Source of the DNA: Spirochaetaceae bacterium
GTDB taxonomy: Bacteria; Spirochaetota; Spirochaetia; B11-G9
Length of the DNA stretch: 15,045 nucleotides
Direction of reading: 5' to 3'
NCBI GenBank assembly: GCA_030600745.1
Contig: JAUVLL010000031.1
Location: 1 to 15,045, forward strand
Positions 7,728 through 14,785 of this stretch are shown here, one piece after another; position 1 is the stretch's first letter, and every line of letters begins with the position of its first letter. The translations under genes were made by a program, and so were the position numbers. The notes beneath the pieces are model-generated. The model saw only the letters and a list, made by a program, of their open reading frames with translations, was not told the origin of the DNA and made no database searches.

Positions 7728-7739
7728 TTCCTATAGGAA
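7728..7739. promoter_or_regulatory. 12-bp perfect palindrome, candidate operator of the TRAP operon
   Basis: TTCCTATAGGAA is a perfect palindrome whose end lies 28 bp before the predicted -35 of tatT. That position would suit an activator dimer or an upstream operator. The cognate regulator is not in the window. Confidence 0.35.
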
Positions 7740-7767
7740 GGTTGATAGGGATATTTTCAAAATTGTA

Positions 7768-7795
7768 TTGTATTATGGCGATAAACATGTATATT
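7768..7795 (+). promoter_or_regulatory. Predicted promoter of the TRAP operon (tatT)
   Basis: TTGTAT (7768-7773), 16-nt spacer, TATATT (7790-7795). Transcription would begin near 7802, leaving only about 8 nt before the tatT ATG and no room for a normal ribosome binding site. Read by eye in AT-rich DNA, so uncertain. Confidence 0.4.
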
Positions 7796-7809
7796 GGATA
7801 TAAAGCTAT

Positions 7810-8814
7810 ATGAAAAGTCTTTACTATTTACTATTAGTAATAGCTGTTACAACCTTCTCTTCCTGTTCCATAAACAGATTTGCAACGAGAATTGCAGCTG
7901 ACGCGCTTACCGGCAGTGGAGGTGGTTCAGTTTTTACATCAGATGATGATCCTGAATTTATTGCTGATGCACTGCCCTTTACACTAAAAGTATTTGAAAG
8001 CCTCCTCCAATCCGATCCCAAAAATATTAGTTTAATTGAAGCAACTGCAGGTGGATTTATTTCCTATGCAAACGGGTTCCTTCAGTCACCGGCAGAACTT
8101 CTGGAGTATGAACAGATAGATGAGAAAAAGAAGCTTTTGAAAAGGGCAGCTGCAATGTACCGCAGAGGCGGCGTCTATGCTTCCCGGGGACTTGAGCTTC
8201 TGTATCCTGGATTTGATGCTTATTTTAGTGAAGGAGACTGGCAGACAGCTATGGCAAATCTACAAGCTGATGCAGTTCCATTTCTTTACTGGAAGGCTGC
8301 TGCCATAATGGGCGAGTTTTCGGTGGATAGCTTCAATCCAAGTCTTATGCTATGTGTTCCCAAAGCTGTTGCCCTTGGGGTAAAAGCTTTGGAGTTGGAT
8401 GGAGATTATAACCAGGGAGCACTTCATAACCTGTTTGTTGCAGTGTTTGCAAACCTGCCGGCTAGTTTGATATATCGTACAACTGATGAAGAAAGCGACT
8501 ATTCTATAATCCGGTCTCTGGAAAACTACTATGATGCTCATGGATTTTCTCTAACACAGTCTGTCGACGACCAGGTAATGTTTCATCTTGATTTATCGGT
8601 TAAACTGTCCAAAGGTATGAATGCAGCTCCCTATGTTCTTGCATCCTCAATTTTTATAAAAAATCAGGATGCAGATGGTTTCAAGTCAATACTCCAAAAA
8701 GCAATTGAGATTGATGTTAATCAAAATCCTGAAAACAGACTTATGAATATAATAAATCAGCGAAAGGCCCATTGGCTTATTGACCATATAGAGGATTATT
8801 TTCTTATATTATGA
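7810..8814 (+). CDS. tatT: TRAP-transporter-associated lipoprotein, TatT family
   Basis: A protein of 334 residues with a lipoprotein signal: KSLYYLLLVIAVTT then FSSC, giving a lipidated Cys19 with a relaxed spirochaete-type lipobox. The mature part is largely helical. It has helix pairs resembling degenerate tetratricopeptide repeats, for example PFTLKVFESLLQSDPKN (about 56-72), LLKRAAAMYRRGGVYASRGLEL (about 104-125), and AVALGVKALELDGDYNQGALHN (about 187-208). This layout and its position directly before a DctP-type binding protein match T. pallidum TatT (TP0956). That is a TPR lipoprotein described as forming trimers and partnering the binding protein TatP, probably delivering ligand to it in the periplasm. 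The start ATG has no clear Shine-Dalgarno. The assignment rests on layout, signal and context more than on point motifs. Confidence 0.82.
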   Translation: MKSLYYLLLVIAVTTFSSCSINRFATRIAADALTGSGGGSVFTSDDDPEFIADALPFTLKVFESLLQSDPKNISLIEATAGGFISYANGFLQSPAELLEYEQIDEKKKLLKRAAAMYRRGGVYASRGLELLYPGFDAYFSEGDWQTAMANLQADAVPFLYWKAAAIMGEFSVDSFNPSLMLCVPKAVALGVKALELDGDYNQGALHNLFVAVFANLPASLIYRTTDEESDYSIIRSLENYYDAHGFSLTQSVDDQVMFHLDLSVKLSKGMNAAPYVLASSIFIKNQDADGFKSILQKAIEIDVNQNPENRLMNIINQRKAHWLIDHIEDYFLIL

Positions 8815-8821
8815 TGTTGTG

Positions 8822-8866
8822 AGGCTGGTCGCCAACAAGTTGGCTGCTCGCCTATGCAACCATAGG
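8822..8866 (+). promoter_or_regulatory. Two overlapping hairpins in the tatT-tatP spacer, one covering the tatP ribosome binding site
   Basis: Hairpin A: AGGC (8822-8825) pairs with GCCT (8850-8853), with an inner perfect stem GCCAAC (8831-8836)/GTTGGC (8839-8844). Hairpin B: CCTATG (8851-8856), loop CAAC, CATAGG (8861-8866). B includes AGG of the AGGAG site (8864-8868) that serves the tatP ATG at 8874. A and B share bases 8851-8853, so their full forms exclude each other. A three-codon mini-frame (ATG at 8854, TAG at 8863-8865) lies across hairpin B. No T run follows, so this is not an ordinary terminator. The inverted repeats are certain; regulation is inference. Confidence 0.5.
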
Positions 8867-8873
8867 AGAATTT

Positions 8874-9890
8874 ATGCAAATCAGAAAAAATCTGTTGGTT
8901 ATGTTATTACTGATCTCCTCTGTAACTACGGTTTTTTCTCTAACTCTGAAAATAGGCAGTGTGGCGCCAAGGAATTCACCCTGGGATAAAACTCTTAATG
9001 AAATTGCTGCTGAATGGAAAAGAATTTCCGACGGAACCGTACAAGTGAAAATTTATCCTGGCGGTATAACCGGAAATGAGGATGATACACTCCGGAAAAT
9101 CAGGGTAGGTGCACTGGATGGTATGGTCGTATCCACAATGGGTCTTAATAAAATCTCTCTGGATCTTTTTACTCTAAGCTTGCCCTTTATTATCAGGGAC
9201 GAAGATGAACTTAATTATGTGATGGATAAGATGCATGATACATACAGGGGAATTTTGTCAGATAGAGGCTTTGAGCTGATCAGCTGGACCCAGGCCGGAT
9301 GGATGAATATTTTTTCAAGAGACCCTGTTTACTATCCGGGAGATCTTGAACAGCAGAAACTCAGTTTTACAACAGGAGAATCGGTTCTTATAAAAATTTT
9401 AAAAGATCTTGGTTTCCATGTTATCCCTGAAGATTCCATTGACTGGCTTTCAGGTCTTCAGAGTGGTCGTACAGATGCTCTTATTCTTTCCCCCCTGGTT
9501 GCGGCAGTCTTTCAGGTTTTCCCAATTGCTGATAATATGCTTGATTTTCAGATCGCTCCACTTCTTGGAGCTATTGTTTTCAGTGAAAGATCATGGCGAA
9601 AGGTCCCTGAAGAATATCGACAGGATTTTATCGATGTTGCAAATGAGAAGCTTGGATATCTGGATACGGAATCCCGGGAATTGGAGGAAAAAGCTCTTCA
9701 GGTGATGCTTGAAAATGGATTGACAGTAAATTCTGCAGAGAAAGATGCAGCAGAGGAATGGCAGAAGATATTTGATGATCTGTATGCGAAAGAGGGAATA
9801 ATCGGAACAATGGTTTCCAGGGATATATTTAACGAATTAATTAACCATATTGAAGAATACAGAAAATACTCCGGTTATAATGCAGATTAG
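8874..9890 (+). CDS. dctP: TRAP transporter periplasmic binding protein (DctP/TatP type)
   Basis: A protein of 338 residues, the normal length for DctP-family solute receptors. It has an N-terminal signal peptide (KNLLVMLLLISSVTTVFS, about 5-22, no lipobox Cys). The mature start LTLKIGSVAPRNSPWDK is typical, followed by GGITGNEDDTLRKIRVGALDG (about 63-83) and LSLPFIIRDEDEL (about 101-113). DctP proteins normally have DLKGLKIRV, whose Arg binds the substrate carboxylate; here the segment reads DLEQQKLSF, placing Ser164 in the Arg position. The TatP protein of T. pallidum is reported to depart from the carboxylate-binding rule, which supports a TatP-like receptor for a non-carboxylate or hydrophobic ligand. 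AGGAG (8864-8868) lies 5 nt before the ATG. The 3' end overlaps the permease gene. It captures solute in the periplasm for the downstream fused permease. Confidence 0.92.
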   Translation: MQIRKNLLVMLLLISSVTTVFSLTLKIGSVAPRNSPWDKTLNEIAAEWKRISDGTVQVKIYPGGITGNEDDTLRKIRVGALDGMVVSTMGLNKISLDLFTLSLPFIIRDEDELNYVMDKMHDTYRGILSDRGFELISWTQAGWMNIFSRDPVYYPGDLEQQKLSFTTGESVLIKILKDLGFHVIPEDSIDWLSGLQSGRTDALILSPLVAAVFQVFPIADNMLDFQIAPLLGAIVFSERSWRKVPEEYRQDFIDVANEKLGYLDTESRELEEKALQVMLENGLTVNSAEKDAAEEWQKIFDDLYAKEGIIGTMVSRDIFNELINHIEEYRKYSGYNAD

Positions 9891-11742
9891 AAAGTATCTT
9901 ATAAAAACAGAAAATATAGCTGCTTCCGGTGTTTTACTACTGTTGGCTGGAGTTCCCGCAGTAGAGATAGTCCTGCGGACTTTTTTAAGATCAGGTATTC
10001 ATGATGGAGCTGGATATACTGCTCATTTGGTTTTATGGATTACCTTTATCGGAGGTATGATAACCTCCAGGGGTGATCAGCATCTGGCAATATCCGCAGG
10101 TCTGGATATCCTTGGTAAAAAAACTGCTGCTTTTATTAATATTTTTAATCGTACTTTATCATCCACTATTACATTTGCCTTTGCAATAAGTGGTTTGTCA
10201 ATGTTACTTATGGCATTTGATGAAAGTATGATGATTGGTGTTTTCCCTGTAAGATACTTAACATTAATTATCCCATTGGGGTATCTTGTTATGTCATTTA
10301 GATTCTCCACACATAAAAAGCTGGCAAAAACAGAGAGATGGATAATAAGGAGTGGGTTTTTATTCGGAATAATACTGGCTTTTCCCTCCATAGTTAACAT
10401 TGCATATTCATTACTGTCTGAAGTTCCACTGTTTATGGACACTGTGAATGAGTACTATTTTATTTTTGCAGTAATTATAATAAAACCACTGCTTGTTATT
10501 CTAATCTTATCAATGTTCTTCGGATTACCTTTGTTTGTGGTACTGGGAGGTGCTGCCTATCTTCTCTTTGCCGGGGCAGGGGGTGTTCTTGAACTAATCC
10601 CCAATGAAGCATACTCTATGCTGACAGGGCATTCTATTGCAGCTATTCCAATGTTTACTCTTACTGGATATATACTCTCCGAAAGTAGGGCAGGCGAACG
10701 ATTAATAGGTTTGTTTCAGGCACTGTTCGGCTGGGTTCCTGGCGGATTGGCAGTTTCAGCAGTTCTTGTCTGTGCTTTTTTTACAACTTTCACAGGGGCT
10801 TCAGGAGTTACAATACTGGCTCTCGGAGCTTTGCTTGCATATGTATTAATGGGTAACGGAGGTTATAAAAAGGATTTTACCTATGGGTTATTAACTGCCT
10901 CCGGTAGTATAGGACTTCTTTTCCCTCCAAGTCTCCCAATAATTTTGTATGGAGTTATTGCTCAGGTAAGCATAAAAGATTTATTTATTGGCGGCATTAT
11001 GCCGGGTTTTTTAATGATTTTAATACTCTCATCTTTTGGTATTGTTACCGCTATTAAGGGCAGTACCCCAAGAATTCCCTTTAGACTAAGTGCTGTGGCT
11101 TTCTCCTTCAAAGAAGCTGCCTGGGAAGTTCTTCTTCCACTTTTAATTCTGGTATCATATTTCAGTGGTTTTACAACATTGGTGGAAACAGGTTCAGTTG
11201 CTGTAATTTACACACTTCTTATTGAAGTTGTTATTCGAAAAGATATTAGATGCAGGGAAATAGTTCCTGTGCTGCTGAAGAGTATTCCCATTATTGGAGG
11301 GGTCCTGATAATTCTTGCTTCTTCAAGGGGGCTTTCGTACTTCATTATCGATGCGGAAATACCAATGAAGCTTACCTTCTGGGTAGAGACCAATATTAGT
11401 TCAAAGTATATATTTTTAATTCTTCTAAATCTGGCTCTTCTAATAACCGGCAGCATGATGGATATTTTTTCGGCAATTATGGTTGTTGTTCCTCTTATAC
11501 TGCCTCTTGGTGCTCTCTTTGATATTCATCCTGTCCATTTGGGAATTATCTTTTTAGCAAATCTGGAACTTGGATATCTTACTCCTCCGGTAGGGCTTAA
11601 TTTATTTCTTGCATCTTATAGATTTGATGAACCATTGGCACGGATTTATAAAACGGTTATTCCGTTTTTTTTGATGTTACTTTTTACAGTACTTCTTATT
11701 ACTTATATTCCCTGGCTGTCAACAGGGTTACTAAAGGGGTAA
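9880..11742 (+). CDS. TRAP transporter permease, fused DctQ-DctM (small plus large subunit)
   Basis: With the ATG at 9880 the protein has 620 residues, the size of a small TRAP subunit (about 160 aa) joined to a large one (about 420 aa). The N-terminal part (about 10-165) has four spans and the DctQ-like segment LVLWITFIGGMITSRGDQHLAI (about 50-71). The DctM part begins near residue 190 and contains FTGASGVTILALGALL (about 304-319) and SIGLLFPPSLPIILYG, both standard for the large permease. It is an inner-membrane secondary importer, driven by an ion gradient and fed by the upstream binding protein. The frame also allows a TTG start at 9850. I prefer 9880 because it is an ATG and overlaps the previous gene by only 11 bp. 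Neither start has a clear ribosome binding site, so coupling to dctP translation is likely. Both proteins begin with MQIRK, probably by chance. Confidence 0.92.
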   Translation: MQIRKYLIKTENIAASGVLLLLAGVPAVEIVLRTFLRSGIHDGAGYTAHLVLWITFIGGMITSRGDQHLAISAGLDILGKKTAAFINIFNRTLSSTITFAFAISGLSMLLMAFDESMMIGVFPVRYLTLIIPLGYLVMSFRFSTHKKLAKTERWIIRSGFLFGIILAFPSIVNIAYSLLSEVPLFMDTVNEYYFIFAVIIIKPLLVILILSMFFGLPLFVVLGGAAYLLFAGAGGVLELIPNEAYSMLTGHSIAAIPMFTLTGYILSESRAGERLIGLFQALFGWVPGGLAVSAVLVCAFFTTFTGASGVTILALGALLAYVLMGNGGYKKDFTYGLLTASGSIGLLFPPSLPIILYGVIAQVSIKDLFIGGIMPGFLMILILSSFGIVTAIKGSTPRIPFRLSAVAFSFKEAAWEVLLPLLILVSYFSGFTTLVETGSVAVIYTLLIEVVIRKDIRCREIVPVLLKSIPIIGGVLIILASSRGLSYFIIDAEIPMKLTFWVETNISSKYIFLILLNLALLITGSMMDIFSAIMVVVPLILPLGALFDIHPVHLGIIFLANLELGYLTPPVGLNLFLASYRFDEPLARIYKTVIPFFLMLLFTVLLITYIPWLSTGLLKG

Positions 11743-11745
11743 ATA

Positions 11746-13086
11746 ATGAAACTTATTGTTGGACACACAAATATGGATATGGACTGTCTGGGTTCAATGG
11801 CTCTGGCAAAACTACTCTATCCTGATCACCAGTTGGTCAGGAGTCGATTCATACATCCTGTTGCAAGAGACTTCTATAATCTATACGATAGTTATTTTAA
11901 TTTCTTAAAAGTTGAAGATATTAAAGATGCTTCTGTAGAAAGTCTGGTTGTTGTAGATACCAGATCTGTAAAGCGAATAGATGAGTATCTCAAAGTGATG
12001 AATGGAATGCCTTCCACTATTATTGTTTATGATCATCATCCATCAGATTCCAGTGATCTGGATACGCAAAATGTTCATTTTGAGGATTTTGGATCCAATA
12101 CGACAATTCTTGCTTTGGAGCTGATGGCAAAAGGTATTGAAATAAGTCCTGATATAGCGACTATTGCTCTTATAGGTATCTTTGCAGATACCGGTAATTT
12201 TACTCATGAAAATGTTAAAATTGAGGATTTTAAGGTTGCTTACCATTTAATGAACTGTGGAGCGGATATAAATATTATACGAAGATTTCTAAAGACCCTG
12301 AAAGAGGAATATCAGATACATCTGTTTCATGATATTTTAAATCATCAGATTTATAAGCATATCAATGGTCATCTGGTATTATTTTCCTATATTGAGCTTG
12401 AAAAGCAGATAAGCGGACTTGCTGCAGTAGCGGAAAAGATCTTTGAAGTAGAAAATCCTGATGCCTATTTTTCAATTTTTTCCTTTAAAAAGAGTGCTTC
12501 TTCCATAGTAATTGCCAGGAGCCAAAAAGAGGCTATTGATCTTAATCAGCTTCTTGGAAAATTGGGCGGCGGGGGGCACTCCAGGGCAGCATCTGTACTT
12601 TTTAAGAATAAATCAGGAAAAATTGTCCAGGAAGATCTTATAACTTACCTGGACGAAAATATTAGTCATGCTGTTACCGTAGGAAAAATCATGACCAGGG
12701 AAGTTCATTCTGTAAAAGAGGATTGGAGCCTGATGGAAACATCAAAATTTCTTGAGTCTGTAAACCATTCCGGTGCCCCGGTTAATAATCCTGATGATGA
12801 GTTATCAGGGTTTATTACTCTAAAGGATATTATGAAAGCCAGAAGAGCTAATCAGATGCATGCACCCGTGAAAGGATATATGATTAAAAATGTTATTCAT
12901 GGCAAAAAAGATTTATCTATGAGGCAAATTGAACGGTTAATGTTTGGGAACAATATCGGACATATACCAATAGTTGAGAACGGGAAAACTATTGGTCTTG
13001 TTACCAGAACAGACTATCTTAACTTTATCAAATACAACAATCATTCTGACAGTCTAACGAATATGGTATCGATGCATACGCCGTAA
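11746..13086 (+). CDS. DHH-DHHA1 phosphoesterase with two C-terminal CBS domains
   Basis: A protein of 446 residues. The DHH domain (about 1-200) shows motif I GHTNMDMDCLGS (H7, D11, D13), motif II VVVDTRS (D71), the DHH-type YDHHPS (D96-H97-H98), and FADTGNF (D148), a metal-binding set for phosphodiester or phosphoanhydride hydrolysis. GKLGGGGHSRAAS (about 271-283) marks a DHHA1 domain, as in nanoRNase/pAp-phosphatase proteins, and argues against a family II pyrophosphatase, which has DHHA2. Two CBS domains follow (about 309-370 and 375-435: VGKIMTREVHSV, GFITLKDIMKA, HIPIVENGKTIGLVTRTDYL), likely binding adenine nucleotides. DHH-DHHA1-CBS-CBS is the N-terminal half of some bacterial CCA-adding/poly(A) polymerases, but no nucleotidyltransferase domain is present here. 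It starts 3 bp after the permease stop with AAAGGGG (11733-11739), so it belongs to the TRAP operon. Substrate unknown. Confidence 0.88.
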   Translation: MKLIVGHTNMDMDCLGSMALAKLLYPDHQLVRSRFIHPVARDFYNLYDSYFNFLKVEDIKDASVESLVVVDTRSVKRIDEYLKVMNGMPSTIIVYDHHPSDSSDLDTQNVHFEDFGSNTTILALELMAKGIEISPDIATIALIGIFADTGNFTHENVKIEDFKVAYHLMNCGADINIIRRFLKTLKEEYQIHLFHDILNHQIYKHINGHLVLFSYIELEKQISGLAAVAEKIFEVENPDAYFSIFSFKKSASSIVIARSQKEAIDLNQLLGKLGGGGHSRAASVLFKNKSGKIVQEDLITYLDENISHAVTVGKIMTREVHSVKEDWSLMETSKFLESVNHSGAPVNNPDDELSGFITLKDIMKARRANQMHAPVKGYMIKNVIHGKKDLSMRQIERLMFGNNIGHIPIVENGKTIGLVTRTDYLNFIKYNNHSDSLTNMVSMHTP

Positions 13087-13088
13087 CC

Positions 13089-13128
13089 GTAGAGACGTAG
13101 CGTGATATATAGCACGCTACGTCTCTAC
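13089..13128. repeat. Perfect 16-bp palindrome between convergent genes (REP-like; possible bidirectional terminator)
   Basis: GTAGAGACGTAGCGTG (13089-13104), 8-nt loop ATATATAG, CACGCTACGTCTCTAC (13113-13128). The arms match perfectly. It starts 2 bp after the stop of the DHH-CBS gene and ends 14 bp before the end of asnS, so an RNA hairpin would form at the 3' end of both transcripts. There is no T run, so it is not a classical intrinsic terminator; transcript end protection is also possible. The outer sequence GTAGAGACG...CGTCTCTAC resembles GTAGGGGCGTCCCTAC at 14715-14730, pointing to a dispersed palindromic repeat family. Confidence 0.8.
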
Positions 13129-13142
13129 AATGCATGTGTATC

Positions 13143-14528
13143 TTAAAATTCAGCGCTGCCTACTGATCTCGGGAAGGGGATAACATCCCGTATATTCTGC
13201 ATTCCTGTTACATACTGTACCAATCTTTCAAATCCAAGACCGAATCCGGCGTGTGGAACAGTTCCATATTGACGTAATTCCAGATACCACCAATAATCTT
13301 TATGATCCAGATTCTGCTCGTCGAGTCTTGCTTTAAGTTTTTCAAGATCACTTTCACGTTCGCTGCCGCCAATAATTTCACCAAGTCTTGGAACCAGTAT
13401 ATCCATGGCCCGTACTGTTTCCCCATCCTCATTTTGCTTCATGTAGAAGGCTTTAATATCTTTAGGATAGTCTGTAAGGATAACAGGTCTTTTGTACACA
13501 ATTTCTGTGAGATATCTTTCGTGTTCAGACTGAAGATCATGTCCCCATTCTACAGGGAATTCGAAATCTGCATCAGATTTTATCAGTATATCTACTGCTT
13601 CTGTGTAAGTTATATGGGTAAAAGGGCTTTTAATGACATGTTTAATATCATCAATTATTCCCTTTTGAATAAAACTGTTAAAAAAGTTCATATCTTCACC
13701 GGAGTTGTCCAGTACATATTGAAGCACATATTTCAGAAATTTTTCTGCTATCTCCATATTGCCGTCCAGGTTACAAAATGCCATTTCCGGTTCAATCATC
13801 CAGAATTCGGCCAAATGCCTGCTGGTATTTGAATTTTCAGCTCTAAAAGTTGGACCAAAGGTGTAAATATCCTTTAAGGCTGTAGCGTATATTTCTCCTT
13901 CCAACTGGCCGCTTACAGTAAGATTTGCCGGTTTACCGAAAAAATCTTTTGTATAATCCACTTCACCATCTATCATAGGCATATTATCCATGGGCAGTGT
14001 TGTTACCTGGAACATCTCACCGGCACCTTCACAATCACTGGCAGAGATAATTGGAGTGTGAACATAAACAAAACCATTTTCTATAAAAAATTTATGCACT
14101 GCAAAACTTAGAGTACTTCTTACCCTTGCTACAGCACCAAATGTATTGGTACGGGGACGGAGGTGCGCAATTTCGCGTAAAAACTCAAAGGAATGCCGCT
14201 TTTTCTGCAGGGGGTAGATTTCTGCAGGGGATTCTCCCTCAACTATTATTGACTGTCCCTGAAGTTCAACACTCTGGTTTTTCCCGGGTGATTCTACAAG
14301 TATTCCGGTAAATATTGCACTTGCACCTGTAGACAAACGGTCAATTTCTTTATTTAGATTATATTTTTCTTTATCAATAATAATCTGAAGGTTTTTTAGC
14401 GATGAGCCGTCAGAGAGTTCAAAAAAACACAGGTTTTTGGAGTCCCTTTTTGTTCTGATCCATCCCTCTACTGTAATTTCCTGATTTTCTGCTTTGGTTG
14501 TAAGTATATCTTTTATTCTGTTTTTCAT
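13143..14528 (-). CDS. asnS: Asparaginyl-tRNA synthetase
   Basis: Charges tRNA-Asn with asparagine in the cytosol. The 461-residue length is normal for bacterial AsnRS. An N-terminal OB-fold anticodon-binding domain (ITVEGWIRTKRDSKNLCFFELSDGSS, about 18-43) is followed by the class II core. Visible motifs are LRPRTNTFGAVARVRS (about 123-138), motif 2 FGPTFRAENSNTSRHLAEFWMIEPE (about 224-248, Arg229), and motif 3 GLGFERLVQYVTG (about 430-442, Arg435). The C-terminal NIRDVIPFPRSVGSAEF ending is characteristic of AsnRS and separates it from AspRS. The presence of asnS suggests direct Asn-tRNA formation. The start ATG has no Shine-Dalgarno, and a TTGACT hexamer lies 35 nt upstream of it. It stands alone, convergent with the TRAP operon and separated from it by a palindrome. 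Confidence 0.97.
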   Translation of the reverse strand: MKNRIKDILTTKAENQEITVEGWIRTKRDSKNLCFFELSDGSSLKNLQIIIDKEKYNLNKEIDRLSTGASAIFTGILVESPGKNQSVELQGQSIIVEGESPAEIYPLQKKRHSFEFLREIAHLRPRTNTFGAVARVRSTLSFAVHKFFIENGFVYVHTPIISASDCEGAGEMFQVTTLPMDNMPMIDGEVDYTKDFFGKPANLTVSGQLEGEIYATALKDIYTFGPTFRAENSNTSRHLAEFWMIEPEMAFCNLDGNMEIAEKFLKYVLQYVLDNSGEDMNFFNSFIQKGIIDDIKHVIKSPFTHITYTEAVDILIKSDADFEFPVEWGHDLQSEHERYLTEIVYKRPVILTDYPKDIKAFYMKQNEDGETVRAMDILVPRLGEIIGGSERESDLEKLKARLDEQNLDHKDYWWYLELRQYGTVPHAGFGLGFERLVQYVTGMQNIRDVIPFPRSVGSAEF

Positions 14529-14534
14529 GATATA

Positions 14535-14563
14535 GAAATAGCATAGATTTAGAGCTTAGTCAA
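14535..14563 (-). promoter_or_regulatory. Predicted asnS promoter (start codon at or next to +1)
   Basis: On the minus strand, TTGACT (14563-14558), 17-nt spacer, TATTTC (14540-14535, a weak -10). This places +1 at or within a few bases of the ATG at 14528, and no ribosome binding site lies between. The -35 to ATG distance is within one base of that of manA. Confidence 0.35.
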
Positions 14564-14612
14564 ATTAAACGATTGTATCCTCACCAACAGTACTGGCTTT
14601 TTCTATTAAATT

Positions 14613-14677
14613 ATGGCTGTCACCCCGTCAGGATGTGGGTAAACACACAGGGAAATGCCAACACGGGGTCGGGCTTT
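14613..14677. repeat. Inverted repeat, left part of GC-rich noncoding patch
   Basis: ACCCCGT (14622-14628) and ACGGGGT (14663-14669) form 7-bp perfect arms around a smaller TGTG/CACA pair (14634-14637 and 14644-14647). GC content is clearly above the surrounding AT-rich sequence. An 82-codon frame crosses this whole area (14573-14821) but looks like a by-product of the repeats. Confidence 0.5.
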
Positions 14678-14703
14678 CCAGGGGGTTCCGTTGGTTATTG
14701 CAT

Positions 14704-14730
14704 GGACGCGCCACGTAGGGGCGTCCCTAC
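14704..14730. repeat. Overlapping palindromes GTAGGG-GCGT-CCCTAC and GGACGC/GCGTCC (REP-like)
   Basis: GTAGGG (14715-14720), GCGT, CCCTAC (14725-14730) form one hairpin. GGACGC (14704-14709) and GCGTCC (14721-14726) form a competing one. The ends GTAGGGGCG and CGTCCCTAC parallel GTAGAGACG and CGTCTCTAC of the palindrome at 13089-13128, so the two appear to be relatives lying on either side of asnS. Confidence 0.6.
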
Positions 14731-14735
14731 AAAAC

Positions 14736-14785
14736 CAACCGCCTTCGGCGCCCTTCCAATCCCTGACAGGTTGGATAGGCGGTTG
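14736..14785. repeat. Nested hairpin element at right end of GC-rich patch
   Basis: Outer arms CAACCGCC (14736-14743) and GGCGGTTG (14778-14785) are perfect 8-mers. Inside are TCCAA (14755-14759)/TTGGA (14771-14775). A local alternative, CGCC-TTC-GGCG (14740-14750), uses part of the left outer arm. The whole could fold as one long imperfect hairpin. It ends 7 bp before the stop of the degraded winged-helix gene, so it might act as its terminator or be an inserted repeat. Confidence 0.55.

Larger units (their letters stand above)
7602..7809 (+). other. Intergenic region with nested inverted repeats upstream of tatT
   Basis: I see no convincing gene in these 208 bases; a 60-codon frame from 7621 has no family features. 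The region holds a 9-bp perfect inverted repeat, ATTTGCGCT (7619-7627) and AGCGCAAAT (7684-7692). It encloses two smaller ones, GCAT/ATGC (7641-7654) and CAAATA/TATTTG (7655-7679), so an RNA of this stretch could form a three-way junction. Next come GCCAT/ATGGC (7694-7716), the palindrome at 7728-7739 and the promoter at 7768-7795. The stems lie upstream of the predicted promoter, so if transcribed they belong to the manA-yaiI 3' end or to a small RNA. Confidence 0.4.

Noticed and set aside
7621..7803. 60-codon plus-strand frame between yaiI and tatT
   Set aside because: No ribosome binding site, no family features, and it covers the palindrome and promoter of tatT. Treated as noncoding.
9850..9879. 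TTG start for the TRAP permease at 9850
   Set aside because: It would give a 41-bp overlap with dctP, uses a rare start, and has no ribosome binding site. ATG at 9880 is preferred, though not proven.
11746..13086. Manganese-dependent (family II) inorganic pyrophosphatase with CBS domains
   Set aside because: The GGGGHSRAAS motif marks DHHA1 and not DHHA2, and the CBS pair is C-terminal, not inserted between the catalytic domains as in CBS-PPases.
13089..13128. Classical rho-independent terminator
   Set aside because: The stem is strong but no T run follows on either strand, so only a possible terminator role is noted under the repeat entry.
13302..13832. 176-codon plus-strand frame inside asnS
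   Set aside because: It is antisense to a well-conserved asnS coding region, is rich in Phe/Ile/Cys as expected of an antisense frame, and has no motif.
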